Positions 21,801 through 31,007 of a stretch of 64,000 bases of DNA are shown one piece after another. Source of the stretch: Saccharomycopsis fibuligera x Saccharomycopsis cf. fibuligera (Eukaryota > Ascomycota > Saccharomycetes > Ascoideales > Saccharomycopsidaceae); NCBI GenBank assembly GCA_001936135.1, contig CP012817.1, positions 2,914,001-2,978,000 on the forward strand, in the 5' to 3' direction. Numbering within the stretch: the stretch's first letter is position 1; each line of letters starts with the position of its first letter. Position numbers and translations under genes: made by a program. The notes under the pieces were generated by a model. It was not told the origin of the DNA. It saw nothing but the letters and a program-made list of their open reading frames with translations, and ran no database searches.

Positions 21801-22191
21801 AGAACTACCTTTGTCTGTTAACAAAAAAGCTACTGAGATAAAACACGAAAATATTAAGCCTACTGTCCATCTTGGTAATATCAATGCTACATCAACAAAG
21901 AGGTTTCCTGCAAATGATACGGAGGATTTTGAAAGCGATAGTGATATCGAGATCGTACAAATTGTTAGCCGTAAGCAAAATGGCTGGACAGACCAGAATG
22001 ATTATGAACGCGTTGAAAAAGCAACTGATTATGAGAATGAAACTAACGTCAAAGTCACTACGGATGATGAGAAGGAAGATGAGAGTGACCTTAATGGAAA
22101 CGACAACAATAATGATGACATTACAATGAGAGAACTCGGCTCGATTACGGGAGATAATGGCAAACTGATTGTGTGTTATGAGATAGACTGA
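18877..22191 (+). CDS. SET9: Histone H4 lysine-20 methyltransferase Set9 (SET domain)
   Basis: 1104-aa nuclear protein of the Set9/Kmt5 (Suv4-20) family, which transfers methyl groups from S-adenosylmethionine to histone H4 Lys20. The N-terminal 110 residues are the family's helical region. The SET core runs from about residue 115 to 235: ARFVNHDCN at 192-200 holds the NHxC substrate/cofactor loop, and GEEITVTY at 223-230 gives the catalytic tyrosine region. A post-SET cysteine cluster (CLCATC, 242-247) follows. Acidic disordered sequence (about 270-350) leads to a second cysteine region (DCYNCGCYF ... LYCPRC, coded around 20580-20716), probably a zinc site. The last 350 residues are Lys-rich. 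S. cerevisiae lacks this enzyme while Candida species keep it, which supports the placement. The protein is long because of low-complexity insertions. Confidence 0.92.
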   Translation: MASHLTWFELAEFDDFLTASIIDSVFYWATIRKAYHQPNFDTDKALTTKETLKLIRNYLIFPTDAGSFVASHRVNNLVQEFLKLEKVREFLKRYPYEIKIREFIKHAKRYFQLYSKDCGFDICATDRYFIKSKNLEACVIAKKVYQKNEEVKYLYGCLAQLDEDEVNSLDQNDFSIINISSRSHPCLMLGPARFVNHDCNGSAKFSSTRSGMTIIATRKILIGEEITVTYASSYFGKDNKDCLCATCEKNGTGAFAPKVPLDSNGKEIYSVEESSEGENENDEADEIIVIDSISEDENTDDESDKNSKKAYPTPESESRESEPIYEILSDSDDEDDEDDEDEDDGGNDEDVNNEDARIDENRLDTGSSESSSIKPAVSSNIKEVTFTAVNGNTDEQTKDSASDNMNLEQSVSVLGNTGKVSKDSSLQTATVSDDDSEIQILRYEEIGEAAAYGTLKYKEAESTERETNAEEDSISSSATGELYRRVLRPRNKAKLVKLSGQLTTLDNFPLDDSVDSLKAYYKKDNIYSSTNKKLNLVEFSQRKILRTFQRLFCKTLFDPEFQKTHEVYDCYNCGCYFEYDQEFFNKKDYGLRKSKFAPNYQSRDYSINKLYCPRCLRHFKVFKLAWPLTRVDLSIAGDIECMRQFLTFWPEKRAPISSIIEDSNFRGVGRSLRNTPTRDDEAQTFNYYDMKNYIIKTGDEDDEERMRLVRKNLGNVDFVLSNINDLKLSLRGHAAGEGTKIYSGSSNIPLRLSRLSPAAVESLKDEWVHQYNVYEAKILEKSSQRQLQEVPPHHSHQHHHGKQKQYGSSKIKESSAGATGNFTKTKVLKLKLALNLGRSESKIKSAKEAAASIAAKQKKIKSEKMDYNGILEDMTANKKKKKDKKQDKRKEKGKQGKSKVKKLSTKIQKDKQKVNSKCTVDQLEPRLQQILEDSLQKRSMKALLEAHKTANKRSLNGIEAADSQTEKMNIIRIRGELPLSVNKKATEIKHENIKPTVHLGNINATSTKRFPANDTEDFESDSDIEIVQIVSRKQNGWTDQNDYERVEKATDYENETNVKVTTDDEKEDESDLNGNDNNNDDITMRELGSITGDNGKLIVCYEID

Positions 22192-22649
22192 TGTTTTACT
22201 TATTTCGGCTTATAATTACTACTGTATCACAATAACATACCTGTTGCAATATTTGCCTTTGTTTAATGACAAATATGCGAATCGTGAACTATGAACGGTG
22301 AACTGAAAATTGGAATATGTAGCTGAACTTGTTATGTGAAAAAACAAGTAAAGGGCGCAGGCATTTTTGAAATTATGGTATTCAATCATATGCAAATGAT
22401 TCTGGTTTCTGCTGATTCGGTTGTGTAGCTACAGATTCAATTGATCTGATATACTCTTCGAAGAGCTGCAGAATCTTCAAATAATGCTCTTCTGCATGAT
22501 GCTGATCTCTGCATGATGATGCTGAGTTATGCATGTAAACTTTTCCAATTTTTTATCGAAGTTCAGAGATTCAAATTCGGCCGACAGAGACGATTAATCT
22601 ATGGAACCGTTACTAATCTTTTCTTGTTTTAAGCATCCTTATCTAGTTC
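22192..22649. other. Intergenic between SET9 and SUA5
   Basis: No gene is seen. A short direct repeat (ctgcatgatg) occurs at about 22493-22521. This region carries the 3' end of SET9 and the promoter of SUA5. Confidence 0.5.
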
Positions 22650-22796
22650 GTGTATACCAAAAGCACGTTGATAACCAGTTTCAAGACGATTTCCAAAATC
22701 ACCCCTTTTTATTTATATTCTGGTTGTATCCGCTGTCTGTTAGAGCGGACACTTAAAACAGTCAGATTACATAGTCAACTATCTAAAATAAGGCTT
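22650..22796 (+). promoter_or_regulatory. Stop-free, non-AUG 5' extension in frame with SUA5
   Basis: After an in-frame TAG at 22644 the SUA5 frame stays open for 49 codons before its first ATG. The predicted peptide is rich in Lys, Arg, Ser, Thr and hydrophobic residues, with a single Glu, as in a mitochondrial presequence. Near-cognate starts with A at -3 occur inside it: TTG at 22668 and ACG at 22686. Whether it is translated is inference. Confidence 0.45.
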
Positions 22797-24020
22797 ATGT
22801 CGACTGCTAATGAACAAAACAAGCAGCAACAGCAACAACAACTGCTGCCCTTAGATACAAGGGTCTTGCACATTGACGTTTCTTCTATTGTGTTCAAGGA
22901 TAAAAAGCAAGTTTTGCCAACAATTACCGACGAGGCCACCAAAAAAAACTTGGAAGAAGCTGCCAGAATATTGGGCACAACGGAACAAGTCGTAGGGTTC
23001 CCAACGGAAACCGTTTACGGTCTCGGAGGTTCTTCAATAAATGATGCTTCAGTGAAGAATATTTTCAAGGCTAAGAATAGACCTTCTGATAATCCACTAA
23101 TTGTTCATCTTTCATCTCTTGATCAGTTGGATAGACTAATTAAGGCCAATTCCAATGATCCAAATGCAAAAATTCCAGATGTGTATTTGCCATTGATTGA
23201 AAAATATTGGCCGGGCCCAGTGAGTATACTTATACCAATAGACACAGAGCTCAAAGACACTACTCAAAGATTCACTTTATCAAAATATGTGACTAATAAT
23301 TTGGATACCGTAGCTGTCAGGTTACCTTCAGATCCAGTGGCTAGAGCATTGATTGCCATATCTGACACCCCTATTGCGGCTCCAAGCGCTAATACATCTA
23401 CCAAACCATCACCGACCATGGCATCGCACGTTTATCATGACTTGAAAGGCAAAATACCATTGATTTTAGATGGAGGAAGTTGCAACATTGGACTTGAGAG
23501 CACTGTTATCAATGGATTGGTATCGCCTCCGACATTGCTTCGACCTGGTGGGTTATCTGTTAAAGACATCAGAAAGGTCAGTGGCTTTGAGGATTTGGTT
23601 ACGGAGCTAAATGTTAAGCGCTCACCCAGCGAGCCTGTTAGAACTCCAGGAATGAAGTACAAGCATTATAGCCCAAGTGCTAAAGTTTATTTGATCATAA
23701 AGCAAAATTCACAACAATGTTTATTTGAATCTCAAGAATTCAACCAATTATTCACTGAAGCTAAACAGGAGAAAGTTGCATTGATTTCTGAATCATCAGT
23801 TAAATCAAATGTGCAAAGTAGCGATAATCATATTTTGAGAGATTTAGGAACTGGCGTCAAGCAAATACAATTTAACATGTTTAGACTATTAAGGGAAATG
23901 GACGAATTACAAGTGAAAAATATCTTTATAGTTCTTAATAACAGCACTTTGCAAGACGATGATGGTCTTGCCATTATCAACAGATTAGGCAAAGCAGCAA
24001 GCCACAAAGTTTACATTTAG
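22797..24020 (+). CDS. SUA5: Threonylcarbamoyl-AMP synthase Sua5
   Basis: 407 aa from the first ATG, close to S. cerevisiae Sua5 (426 aa). The enzyme makes threonylcarbamoyl-AMP from Thr, bicarbonate and ATP, the first step of the t6A37 modification of ANN-decoding tRNAs. The YrdC domain is complete: VVGFPTETVYGLGG, FKAKNRPSDNPLIVHL, WPGPVSILIP, VAVRLPSDP and APSANTSTKPSPT. The linker LDGGSCNIGLESTV leads to RTPGMKYKHYSPSAKVYL, the start of the C-terminal Sua5 domain, which ends in the conserved GLAIINRLGKAASHKVYI. Two CTG codons after a Gln run near the N-terminus (QQQQ-CTG-CTG-P) would read Ser in the CTG clade. It converges on RPP0 with 180 bases between stops. The in-frame upstream extension suggests a second, mitochondrial isoform. 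Confidence 0.96.
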   Translation: MSTANEQNKQQQQQQLLPLDTRVLHIDVSSIVFKDKKQVLPTITDEATKKNLEEAARILGTTEQVVGFPTETVYGLGGSSINDASVKNIFKAKNRPSDNPLIVHLSSLDQLDRLIKANSNDPNAKIPDVYLPLIEKYWPGPVSILIPIDTELKDTTQRFTLSKYVTNNLDTVAVRLPSDPVARALIAISDTPIAAPSANTSTKPSPTMASHVYHDLKGKIPLILDGGSCNIGLESTVINGLVSPPTLLRPGGLSVKDIRKVSGFEDLVTELNVKRSPSEPVRTPGMKYKHYSPSAKVYLIIKQNSQQCLFESQEFNQLFTEAKQEKVALISESSVKSNVQSSDNHILRDLGTGVKQIQFNMFRLLREMDELQVKNIFIVLNNSTLQDDDGLAIINRLGKAASHKVYI

Positions 24021-24200
24021 CCTTTATCTATGATTTTAGTTATTAGATTTTTAAATTCGATAATCGAACATGTGAAAAAACTAGTGTAGATATTTTACTA
24101 ATCTGAGATATAACTTACAATATTGTAAATAGTGCCAAGAAAGATGCATTAGCATACAAACATTAGATTATGAGAATTCGAAAATACATAATTAATTTGC

Positions 24201-25130
24201 TTAATCAAACAAACCGAAACCCATGTCATCATCGTCAGATTCTTCTTCTTCTTCGGCTGGAGCTTCTTCAGATTTTTCTTCACCGGAAGCAGCAGCTGGA
24301 GCAGCAGCAGCGTAAGCTTCAGGGTTAGCGAGTCTGTCCTTGATTTGTTCAGAGCCTTCGAAAGTGTAGTCAGTAGCAACAGAAACGGCAAGGACGTTTT
24401 TGTAGTGGTTGATAACACTGTGAGAAACAGCTGGCAAGGTTGGGTAACCGATGGCCAAAGAGATAGCAGCGATGTTGTTAATGGCGGAAACAAAGTGACC
24501 AACCAATTCTTCATCAGTGATATCCAAAATAGAAGATGGGAAGACTTGACCGTCATCGTAAACTTGAGAGATGGTCAAACCGAAGGTAAATGGAGAAATG
24601 TTCAACATGTTCAACAAAGTAGCTTCAGAAGCACCAACCTTGGTACCAGCTTCGACAACCTTAATGTCAGAAGTAATTTCAATAGTACCTCTGGTAATTT
24701 TGGTTGGAACACCAATAGCTTGGAAAAAGGAGGTCTTACCTGGTTCGAAAGAGGTAAGTTGAGCTGGAATGGTGACGTCGACATCGGAGAAAGCACCGGC
24801 TCTGGCTGGAGCTTGGACCTTGTTGGCGACAATTTCATCTCTAATGGTTTTCAAGTCTTCATTAGTGAAGACGAAACCAACGTTACCCTTGATGTGAGGC
24901 AACAACTTTTCGAATTGAGGCAAGTCAGACAAGAAACCTCTGATGGCTCTTCTAATCATGGTGTTCTTACCCATCAAGACGACGGCTCTACCACGCAAAG
25001 TCTTTCTGACTTCGTGCATTTGTTGAGAGGAAACATTGTCAACACCAACAATGAAGATGGATTTGTAAGTTTCCAACAACTCCTTTAACTTGGAGAAATA
25101 TTCAGATTTGCTTTCACGAGTACCTCCCAT
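24201..25130 (-). CDS. RPP0: 60S acidic ribosomal protein P0
   Basis: 309-aa stalk protein uL10/P0, which anchors P1/P2 dimers at the GTPase centre of the large subunit. It starts [12 protein letters not shown]; the rRNA-binding uL10 domain includes [19 protein letters not shown] and [11 protein letters not shown]. The C-terminus is the Ala-rich hinge followed by [15 protein letters not shown], the shared P-protein tail that contacts elongation factors. Codon use is strongly biased (TTG for Leu, AGA-type Arg, GGT for Gly), and I found no in-frame CTG, as expected for a highly expressed gene in a CTG-clade yeast. It has no intron. It is divergent from PSO2; its upstream side is pyrimidine-rich on the coding strand. 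Confidence 0.98.
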   Translation of the reverse strand: MGGTRESKSEYFSKLKELLETYKSIFIVGVDNVSSQQMHEVRKTLRGRAVVLMGKNTMIRRAIRGFLSDLPQFEKLLPHIKGNVGFVFTNEDLKTIRDEIVANKVQAPARAGAFSDVDVTIPAQLTSFEPGKTSFFQAIGVPTKITRGTIEITSDIKVVEAGTKVGASEATLLNMLNISPFTFGLTISQVYDDGQVFPSSILDITDEELVGHFVSAINNIAAISLAIGYPTLPAVSHSVINHYKNVLAVSVATDYTFEGSEQIKDRLANPEAYAAAAPAAASGEEKSEEAPAEEEEESDDDDMGFGLFD

Positions 25131-25641
25131 TTCGACTTATTATAATTGACGATAGGCTGTTTAAAGTATACTCAAAGTATGTTTTGATTAAGATAATAAT
25201 ATCTATCTAGAACAGAAAAGAACCAGAAAGAGACATTTCCGATACTGAGAAGCAAAAATTGAAAATAATTTTACTGAAAATTCTGGATGTCGATACTCCA
25301 GTGACTGAGCAGATAGAGAGAAAAAGGAGAAAAAGAAATATCATGTGATGAAATTAGCCCTAGTGTGACAACTTGAAGTCAGATGACAATATCGTGACAG
25401 AAAAGAGGGCCAAATTGATAATGATTTTAGCCTTAAAATACATATTCTTGCATGATTAATATGCATGTGCACGTTACTTTTCTCATTTTTAATGGTGCTT
25501 TTTTCTGCTCATGCAAAGACTATGCAACATGTTGATATATCACACTCCAACGATGCCCTTGATTTTGCTATTTGCCTTTCAAAAAGACTCCAAGCATTGG
25601 TGAATCTTTGATATCATTACAGTTTGTCAACAACCTCTTTT
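25131..25641. promoter_or_regulatory. Shared divergent promoter of RPP0 and PSO2
   Basis: The 511-base gap separates the RPP0 and PSO2 start codons. The RPP0-proximal half (about 25205-25345) is purine-rich on the plus strand, i.e. CT-rich on the RPP0 coding strand, typical of strong ribosomal-protein promoters. I could not identify a specific factor site. Confidence 0.5.
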
Positions 25642-27552
25642 ATGAATGTGGATCAGATAAATAATGAGCAACAGTCTCAGCAGCAACAAGATGAACTTAA
25701 CCCAAAATTTCCAACACAGCATGAAATCAAAGAGAAGTACAGTGTAAATGAATTACGCGCCGAAGTTAAAGCCGAAGGCGGCGATGAGGTCGATGAGCTA
25801 TTACTATCGGAAAGCCAAACCGCGCCAACTGCAGAACAAATCACGATAATTCCAGGCGATGACATTTCTGCCCTTAATGGTAAGGAACAACTTTACTCCC
25901 AAGCTTCAGAAGCTGAAGAGCTGGAAACACAAGATTCAAGTGTAGCTGATAAAGACGTCGCCGATGAGGTTTTGGCTACATCAATACTAACCAAAGCTAA
26001 AGAGAAAAGGCCTCGCAAGAAAAGGCAAAGAAAGCCTATACCTTGGGTAAAAACTTTAACATTTGAGTATTTACAAAGGAAGTTCAAAGTTTCAGTGGAC
26101 GCATTTAATTATGCCCCTGACGAAACTATCAATCATTATTTCCTCAGCCATTTCCATTCTGATCATTATTATGGTATCACCAAAAATTGGAATAATGGTA
26201 TAATATACTGCAGTGAGGTTACGGCAAACTTGCTTGTTCTCAAATACAAAATTGATCTAAACATACTAGTTCCATTGAAAATGAATGTCACTTATGAGCT
26301 TGTGGAGAATTTGTTTATAACATTAATTGATGCAAATCATTGTCCCGGAGCAGCTATCATCTTATTTGAGCATGTGCTTGTCAACGAGGAATTGAAGTCT
26401 GAATCAGAAATGGTGAAACAGGAGATCGAAGACATTGCTTTGGAGCGTTTAATGAATATTCATTACATAAACGAAGATAGTGTAAAAAACAGAAGGTATA
26501 TTCGCTCCAAAGAAAATAATGGGGTCAAAATTTATAGAGTTTTGCATACGGGAGATTTTCGTGTCAGCAAGAGAATGGTCATGCACCCATTGTTATCCAG
26601 CCACAAGATTGACAAATTGTATTTGGACACTACGTATATGAATCCGATGTATTCTTTTCCCGAGCAGGATTTGGTAGTGAAAGAATGCAGCAAATTTGGT
26701 TTCGATTTATTAACTGGCGCATTTTACGAAAGGCTTAATGCTCAAAAATCAAATCAGTCACTGCTTTTTTTCCAAAAACGTATCACTGATTTCTTCTCTG
26801 CTATTGCCAAGCCAGCAGTTACCAATAAAAGAAAAAAAAGAAAGACGGCGACTACAATGAAAACGGAACTGGAACCGACGATTATCGATCTTGAAGAAGA
26901 AGCACGAGTTTGCGGTTTTAAACATAATTATTTGATTTGCATTGGTACTTATTTGATTGGTAAAGAAAAGCTTGCCATTGAGCTTGCCCGTAAGCTAAAT
27001 TTGAAAATATTTGCGAACTTTGGTAAACGAGATATCTTGAAAACATTTGACCAAGAATTTCTCCCATATGAGGAGCTCATCACCGCTGATCCATATTCAA
27101 CTAATATTCATTTGATTCCCATGCGGTCGCTACACAGTGTTGACACTTTGGAAAAATATTATCTGCCATTAAAGCTAACATTCAAGAACGTCATTGGAAT
27201 ACGGCCAACAGGTTGGTCGCTTCGAGGCAAACCATCATTTAGTACTTCTGAGTTGCGAACATTAACCAAAGAAGAAGTTTTAGTTAGGTCAATTGAAAAT
27301 AAAATGCTTTTTTCAGCGGACCATTTTGCTACACAATTTAATAGCAATAAAGCAGTTCAAGTTTATGAAATTCCCTACAGTGAGCATTCAAGTTTTAGAG
27401 AATTGTGCTTATTCATCATTTTGATGAATGTAGATAAGATAATACCTACGGTTAATCTTCATCATCCTGAGGTGATACGGGAAATGGAGGAATGGTTCAC
27501 GGAATGCAAGCAATTGAAAGAGAAAAGAAGTTATACTGCGGACGATTTTTAG
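25642..27552 (+). CDS. PSO2: DNA cross-link repair nuclease Pso2/Snm1
   Basis: 636 aa from the first ATG. This is a metallo-beta-lactamase/beta-CASP 5' exonuclease of the SNM1 family that acts on interstrand cross-links in the nucleus. The first 135 residues are Gln/Glu-rich and end in a basic patch (KEKRPRKKRQRK) that may be a nuclear signal. The catalytic core shows HFHSDHYYG (HxHxDH), LIDANHCPGA, VLHTGDFRV and LYLDTTYMNP, then beta-CASP motifs ICIGTYLIGKEKLAIELA, IRPTGW and YEIPYSEHSSFREL, with a C-terminal HHPE. All expected metal ligands appear present. An upstream TTG in frame adds only six codons, so I use ATG. It shares a promoter region with RPP0. Confidence 0.95.
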   Translation: MNVDQINNEQQSQQQQDELNPKFPTQHEIKEKYSVNELRAEVKAEGGDEVDELLLSESQTAPTAEQITIIPGDDISALNGKEQLYSQASEAEELETQDSSVADKDVADEVLATSILTKAKEKRPRKKRQRKPIPWVKTLTFEYLQRKFKVSVDAFNYAPDETINHYFLSHFHSDHYYGITKNWNNGIIYCSEVTANLLVLKYKIDLNILVPLKMNVTYELVENLFITLIDANHCPGAAIILFEHVLVNEELKSESEMVKQEIEDIALERLMNIHYINEDSVKNRRYIRSKENNGVKIYRVLHTGDFRVSKRMVMHPLLSSHKIDKLYLDTTYMNPMYSFPEQDLVVKECSKFGFDLLTGAFYERLNAQKSNQSLLFFQKRITDFFSAIAKPAVTNKRKKRKTATTMKTELEPTIIDLEEEARVCGFKHNYLICIGTYLIGKEKLAIELARKLNLKIFANFGKRDILKTFDQEFLPYEELITADPYSTNIHLIPMRSLHSVDTLEKYYLPLKLTFKNVIGIRPTGWSLRGKPSFSTSELRTLTKEEVLVRSIENKMLFSADHFATQFNSNKAVQVYEIPYSEHSSFRELCLFIILMNVDKIIPTVNLHHPEVIREMEEWFTECKQLKEKRSYTADDF

Positions 27553-27807
27553 GCAATTAATGGTATTAACACTCATATTAATTTTTGTTTAGGGGAGGGA
27601 GAGGTTAGATTAAAATTTTATGTAAATAGTATACTCTTTTTTTTTTTACTCTTTTTCTTACACAGATTACTTCGCCATCGTTCACTGAGGCTTATCTTGC
27701 CATCATGGCCGCTATTTTCACACTCTCTCTTAAAAAAAAAAAAACAGTTCTTTGGGCTTGTATTACCTTTTGCACCACTGGAAATTGTGCATATATATAT
27801 TGTCATG

Positions 27808-29496
27808 CTATAGCATTACTATATCATCTATCGTTTTAGTGTCATTGTAAATCCATTTAACTGTTTTGATTCCAAATTTATTCTCCACAATTTTTTTATA
27901 TACCTTTATTGTTATTTTGGTGTTGATAGACTCCAATTTTGCCAATTTCCGACTAACTAAATCATGGTTATAAGCCAACTCTTCGACTTTATCAACTCCA
28001 AAAAATTGCAACACTCGTCTTTCGCCATCCTTGTCCGTATCACCAATGATGAAATCGATGAGTAAAAACTCATCATTGGACAAAGCGGTATCATTTAACG
28101 CTATTTGGAAATTTGCCAACTTCAAATCAAAATATCTTCCCGAGCTATCCTTACGGAAAGACTTGTAAACGGCTAAATTCTGATCATTGTACCGATAGTT
28201 GGCCTTAATTAAGTAATTATCATAAGAAGCGCCCGGTTGAATGAAATCAGCAGTGTTTATGAATAGCAAAAATCCCGTGACGTTAGTTTCTTTCAAGTCA
28301 CTGTATACGCCAAGCCTCTTGAGGTAGCTTATTGATTTGGAGTTGTCGGTGGTCATTTGACGTTGGCGCACCATATCTGTGAGGGCTTGAGAATCATTGA
28401 AAATATCCATTGATTGGGACTCTGGAGCAGTGCTATTGATGCTGTTGGAAGCGGGGGCGATGGCATGGCGTTTGAAATTTGATTGGTATAAGATATTGCT
28501 GCCGAATTCGATATTTGGAGGAAAATGAGGCTTTATATCTGAAACGGTACTTGACTTAGGGTTTGGTGGAAAGCAACGACTTGAATCTGACTGTGGATTG
28601 CAAGGCGATGGTAGAGATTTTGGTAACGGCCGGCGCTGATGTTGTTGCAACAGTGGTTGCAGCAGCCCCGCTGCTACTACTGCTGTCGATGATGACGTTG
28701 GAGTTTGGATCGTTTCACGAGTTGGAGGAGATATGGATGGTGGAGTTAGCAATTTTGAATTTTCTCCTTCCCCTATTCTTTTGATCTTGTGATACCGTTC
28801 ATATTCGTCAATTATTTCCTGGTCCTGCGAATCTCTTTTATTTGACTTATTGTTAGTGAGTTCAACAAATTTATAGATGTAATTCTTGAGCAAATTGTGT
28901 TCATTAACAAGCCAATCATAATCGCATTTGTTATATAGCCGATTGAGAAGGCCTTGAAAATAAATATAATACTGTGGCAAATTGTCTGGACTAACAATTT
29001 CAATATTCAAAGCTAATCCTTCAAATCCATAGGGGCCCATATTCAAGTAAAAAGTGCACCATATGAACACACAATGTCTTTTGAACTTCCCCGGTTCTGC
29101 ACCATAGATAGAGTCATCGTCCATTTCACCGCATACGTTGCCGTAATAATCCTTGTTGAACTCATTAGGATCGAACTCGGTGTGGAAATGCCGCTGGTAC
29201 TCTTCCGTGAAATCTTCGTAGGTGCACGACTTTCCAATGAGCCAAATTGTGAAAGTCGACTCAGGATCAATGGTAGTACTAGGGCCCAAGTGACATTCTT
29301 TGGTCTCAATTGCTTTCAAGATATTTACTCCAGAGAAACTGGTCAAGTCGGTGACCACCAAAGCGTTCCGTCCCCCAAACACTTCACTGGAGAGAACAAG
29401 AAACGGTAGTCTCACCACTTGTGATTCTCCGTCATACTTGACATCAGTCAAGCAGCGGGCATAATTTCGATCTGGGCTAAAGTACTTCAAGGCCAT
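27808..29496 (-). CDS. Unrecognised 562-aa protein, possible OB-fold protein
   Basis: I do not recognise this protein. The N-terminal 220 residues look globular, with alternating hydrophobic strands (VVRLPFLVLSSEVF, NALVVTDLTSF, TFTIWLIGKSCTYEDF) and aromatic-rich helices (YYIYFQGLLNRLYNKCDYDWLV). A proline/serine-rich disordered linker follows, with Gln and Ala runs. The last 190 residues are again globular: TGFLLFINTADFIQPGASYDNYLIKANYRYND, FDLKLANFQIALND, FLLIDFIIGDTDKDGERRVLQFFG, then NTKITIKVYKKIVENKFGIKTVKWIYNDT. The strand pattern could be an OB fold. One speculative idea is a telomere protein of the Cdc13 type, which in Candida is very diverged. I have no motif that proves it. Start is the first ATG; PSO2 converges on it 255 bases away. 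Confidence 0.75.
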   Translation of the reverse strand: MALKYFSPDRNYARCLTDVKYDGESQVVRLPFLVLSSEVFGGRNALVVTDLTSFSGVNILKAIETKECHLGPSTTIDPESTFTIWLIGKSCTYEDFTEEYQRHFHTEFDPNEFNKDYYGNVCGEMDDDSIYGAEPGKFKRHCVFIWCTFYLNMGPYGFEGLALNIEIVSPDNLPQYYIYFQGLLNRLYNKCDYDWLVNEHNLLKNYIYKFVELTNNKSNKRDSQDQEIIDEYERYHKIKRIGEGENSKLLTPPSISPPTRETIQTPTSSSTAVVAAGLLQPLLQQHQRRPLPKSLPSPCNPQSDSSRCFPPNPKSSTVSDIKPHFPPNIEFGSNILYQSNFKRHAIAPASNSINSTAPESQSMDIFNDSQALTDMVRQRQMTTDNSKSISYLKRLGVYSDLKETNVTGFLLFINTADFIQPGASYDNYLIKANYRYNDQNLAVYKSFRKDSSGRYFDLKLANFQIALNDTALSNDEFLLIDFIIGDTDKDGERRVLQFFGVDKVEELAYNHDLVSRKLAKLESINTKITIKVYKKIVENKFGIKTVKWIYNDTKTIDDIVML

Positions 29497-30179
29497 TGTT
29501 CACGCGGGGGGCAATGTCGAGGGCAGAGGTGAAAAGCGGCGCAAGCAGTACTAATTTTTCTCTAGTTTTGTCCAGGCCAGAGCATACCAGATCATGTCAG
29601 ACCAGACCAGATCATATCAGACGCACTCAGTATACGCGTGGTTTGCGATTCTGCATTTGGTAGCCGGATGTTCAGAAATAGCAATTGGTTTTTTGTTATT
29701 ATTATTATTTTTTTGTTTTACGCGATGCGCGTCCGGAGAAGGTGTATTACCCGAAACACGGCTGTGCCAACGATGCGGGTCTTTGGCTTTGCAAGTGACG
29801 GCAATCTTTGGCTTTCCGTCTATAGGGCAACATGGGTATTTCAAACTATTGGCATATGTGCCTGTTAGCTCAGACAACTAGTGCTACCGAGTGGCTCGTG
29901 AGCCGACTGCCACTTGAAACTAAAAGTGCGTAAATTTTAAGCGGCGACATCTATATCGACAGGCTTCAAAAATGTGTAACTATAGTCTGGCAATGTAGGT
30001 CCGAAACCGATCCTTTTGCACTCTCGAATCGGCGTTTTAATCAGATGTTTTCTGTGTTTCTTGTTTTCTGTGTTTCTTGTTTTCTATAAACTACAACATC
30101 TTCATTGATACCGTGGCCGTGGAACCTATGCTAACCAAAAAGAAGGCTAGCGGCGTGTCCTTGTCTGTGCCATGCAGAG

Positions 30180-30187
30180 CACGTGAC
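30180..30187. promoter_or_regulatory. E-box CACGTGAC
   Basis: A CACGTG core followed by AC, then a run of alternating CG/GT bases. It is about 680 bases upstream of the minus-strand gene starting at 29496. It may be a bHLH (Cbf1-like) site, but this is a single match. Confidence 0.25.
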
Positions 30188-30957
30188 GCGCGCGTGTGTG
30201 TTGCTTCAGAGTGGGCCCGTCATGCCGCCGCTATCCCCGGTCTCCACCACTAGTGTCATGCTCACCGTACTGGCAAAAGCAGCTCTTTCTGAGCTGCTAG
30301 CGGTAGCTTTTTCGCGCGACGAATGTCACATTCGCGCCGGCTTGTTGAGCGTGGTATGGGGGTACAAAGCGCTTCTTGTAGTTTGCAGCCATGGTGGTGC
30401 GGGGCGTCTGCGTGAACTCGGCCAAGCTCCAGGGTCTATCAAGTGCTATGTTCATTTCGTTCTGAACTGAAGACAAGAAATTTCTCGGCAACTCAAATTG
30501 AAACCGAGGTGTCTCACGTTTTGACTTTCGTCCGATCCGGCTGCACAGACGCCCAAACACGCAAGCCAGCCCGTACTTTTGCTGTCCCTTTCGGCAATTG
30601 GGTATGCGAAATAAGCGAAGTGCGGATCCGCATTTCAATGCGAGAAGTGCAGCCAAAACAAAAAAAAGAAAGCAAAAAAAAGCCAAAAAGCCGGACACCG
30701 CACTGCGAGATCGCGGCACTACAATTTGCAGCATGGCGTACAATAGAGAATCTTCGCAAAAATCACAATATACCGTTATCCGCGTCTTTGTTTCCTACAG
30801 CACGGGAGAAGAAACAAAAAAACACAATCGAATCGTTGGTGAAAGGCTGTTGAAAGACAAGAATAGAAAACTGCATCGCGTGCTCGCATCGCGTGCTCGC
30901 AGACAAAGAAGTATACATGGAAAAAAAGAGAACCGGGTTTTTAAGCTTTCCTTGCAG

Positions 30958-31007
30958 CACCTTCCAAAATTTTTCTACCGAGTACGAGTAGAAAATTTTG
31001 GAAGGTG
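30958..31007. repeat. Inverted repeat with 20-21 base arms
   Basis: The left arm at 30958-30978 and right arm at 30988-31007 are reverse complements except for one extra T in the left arm. The nine-base loop is cgagtacga. It could form a hairpin or cruciform. It lies in a gene-free stretch. Confidence 0.85.

Noticed and set aside
24345-25088. 247-codon plus-strand frame opposite RPP0
   Set aside because: It is an antisense shadow created by the biased codon use of RPP0, a well-identified conserved gene.
29861-29930. tRNA-like stretch with gttagctcag
   Set aside because: There is no T-arm consensus or closing acceptor stem.
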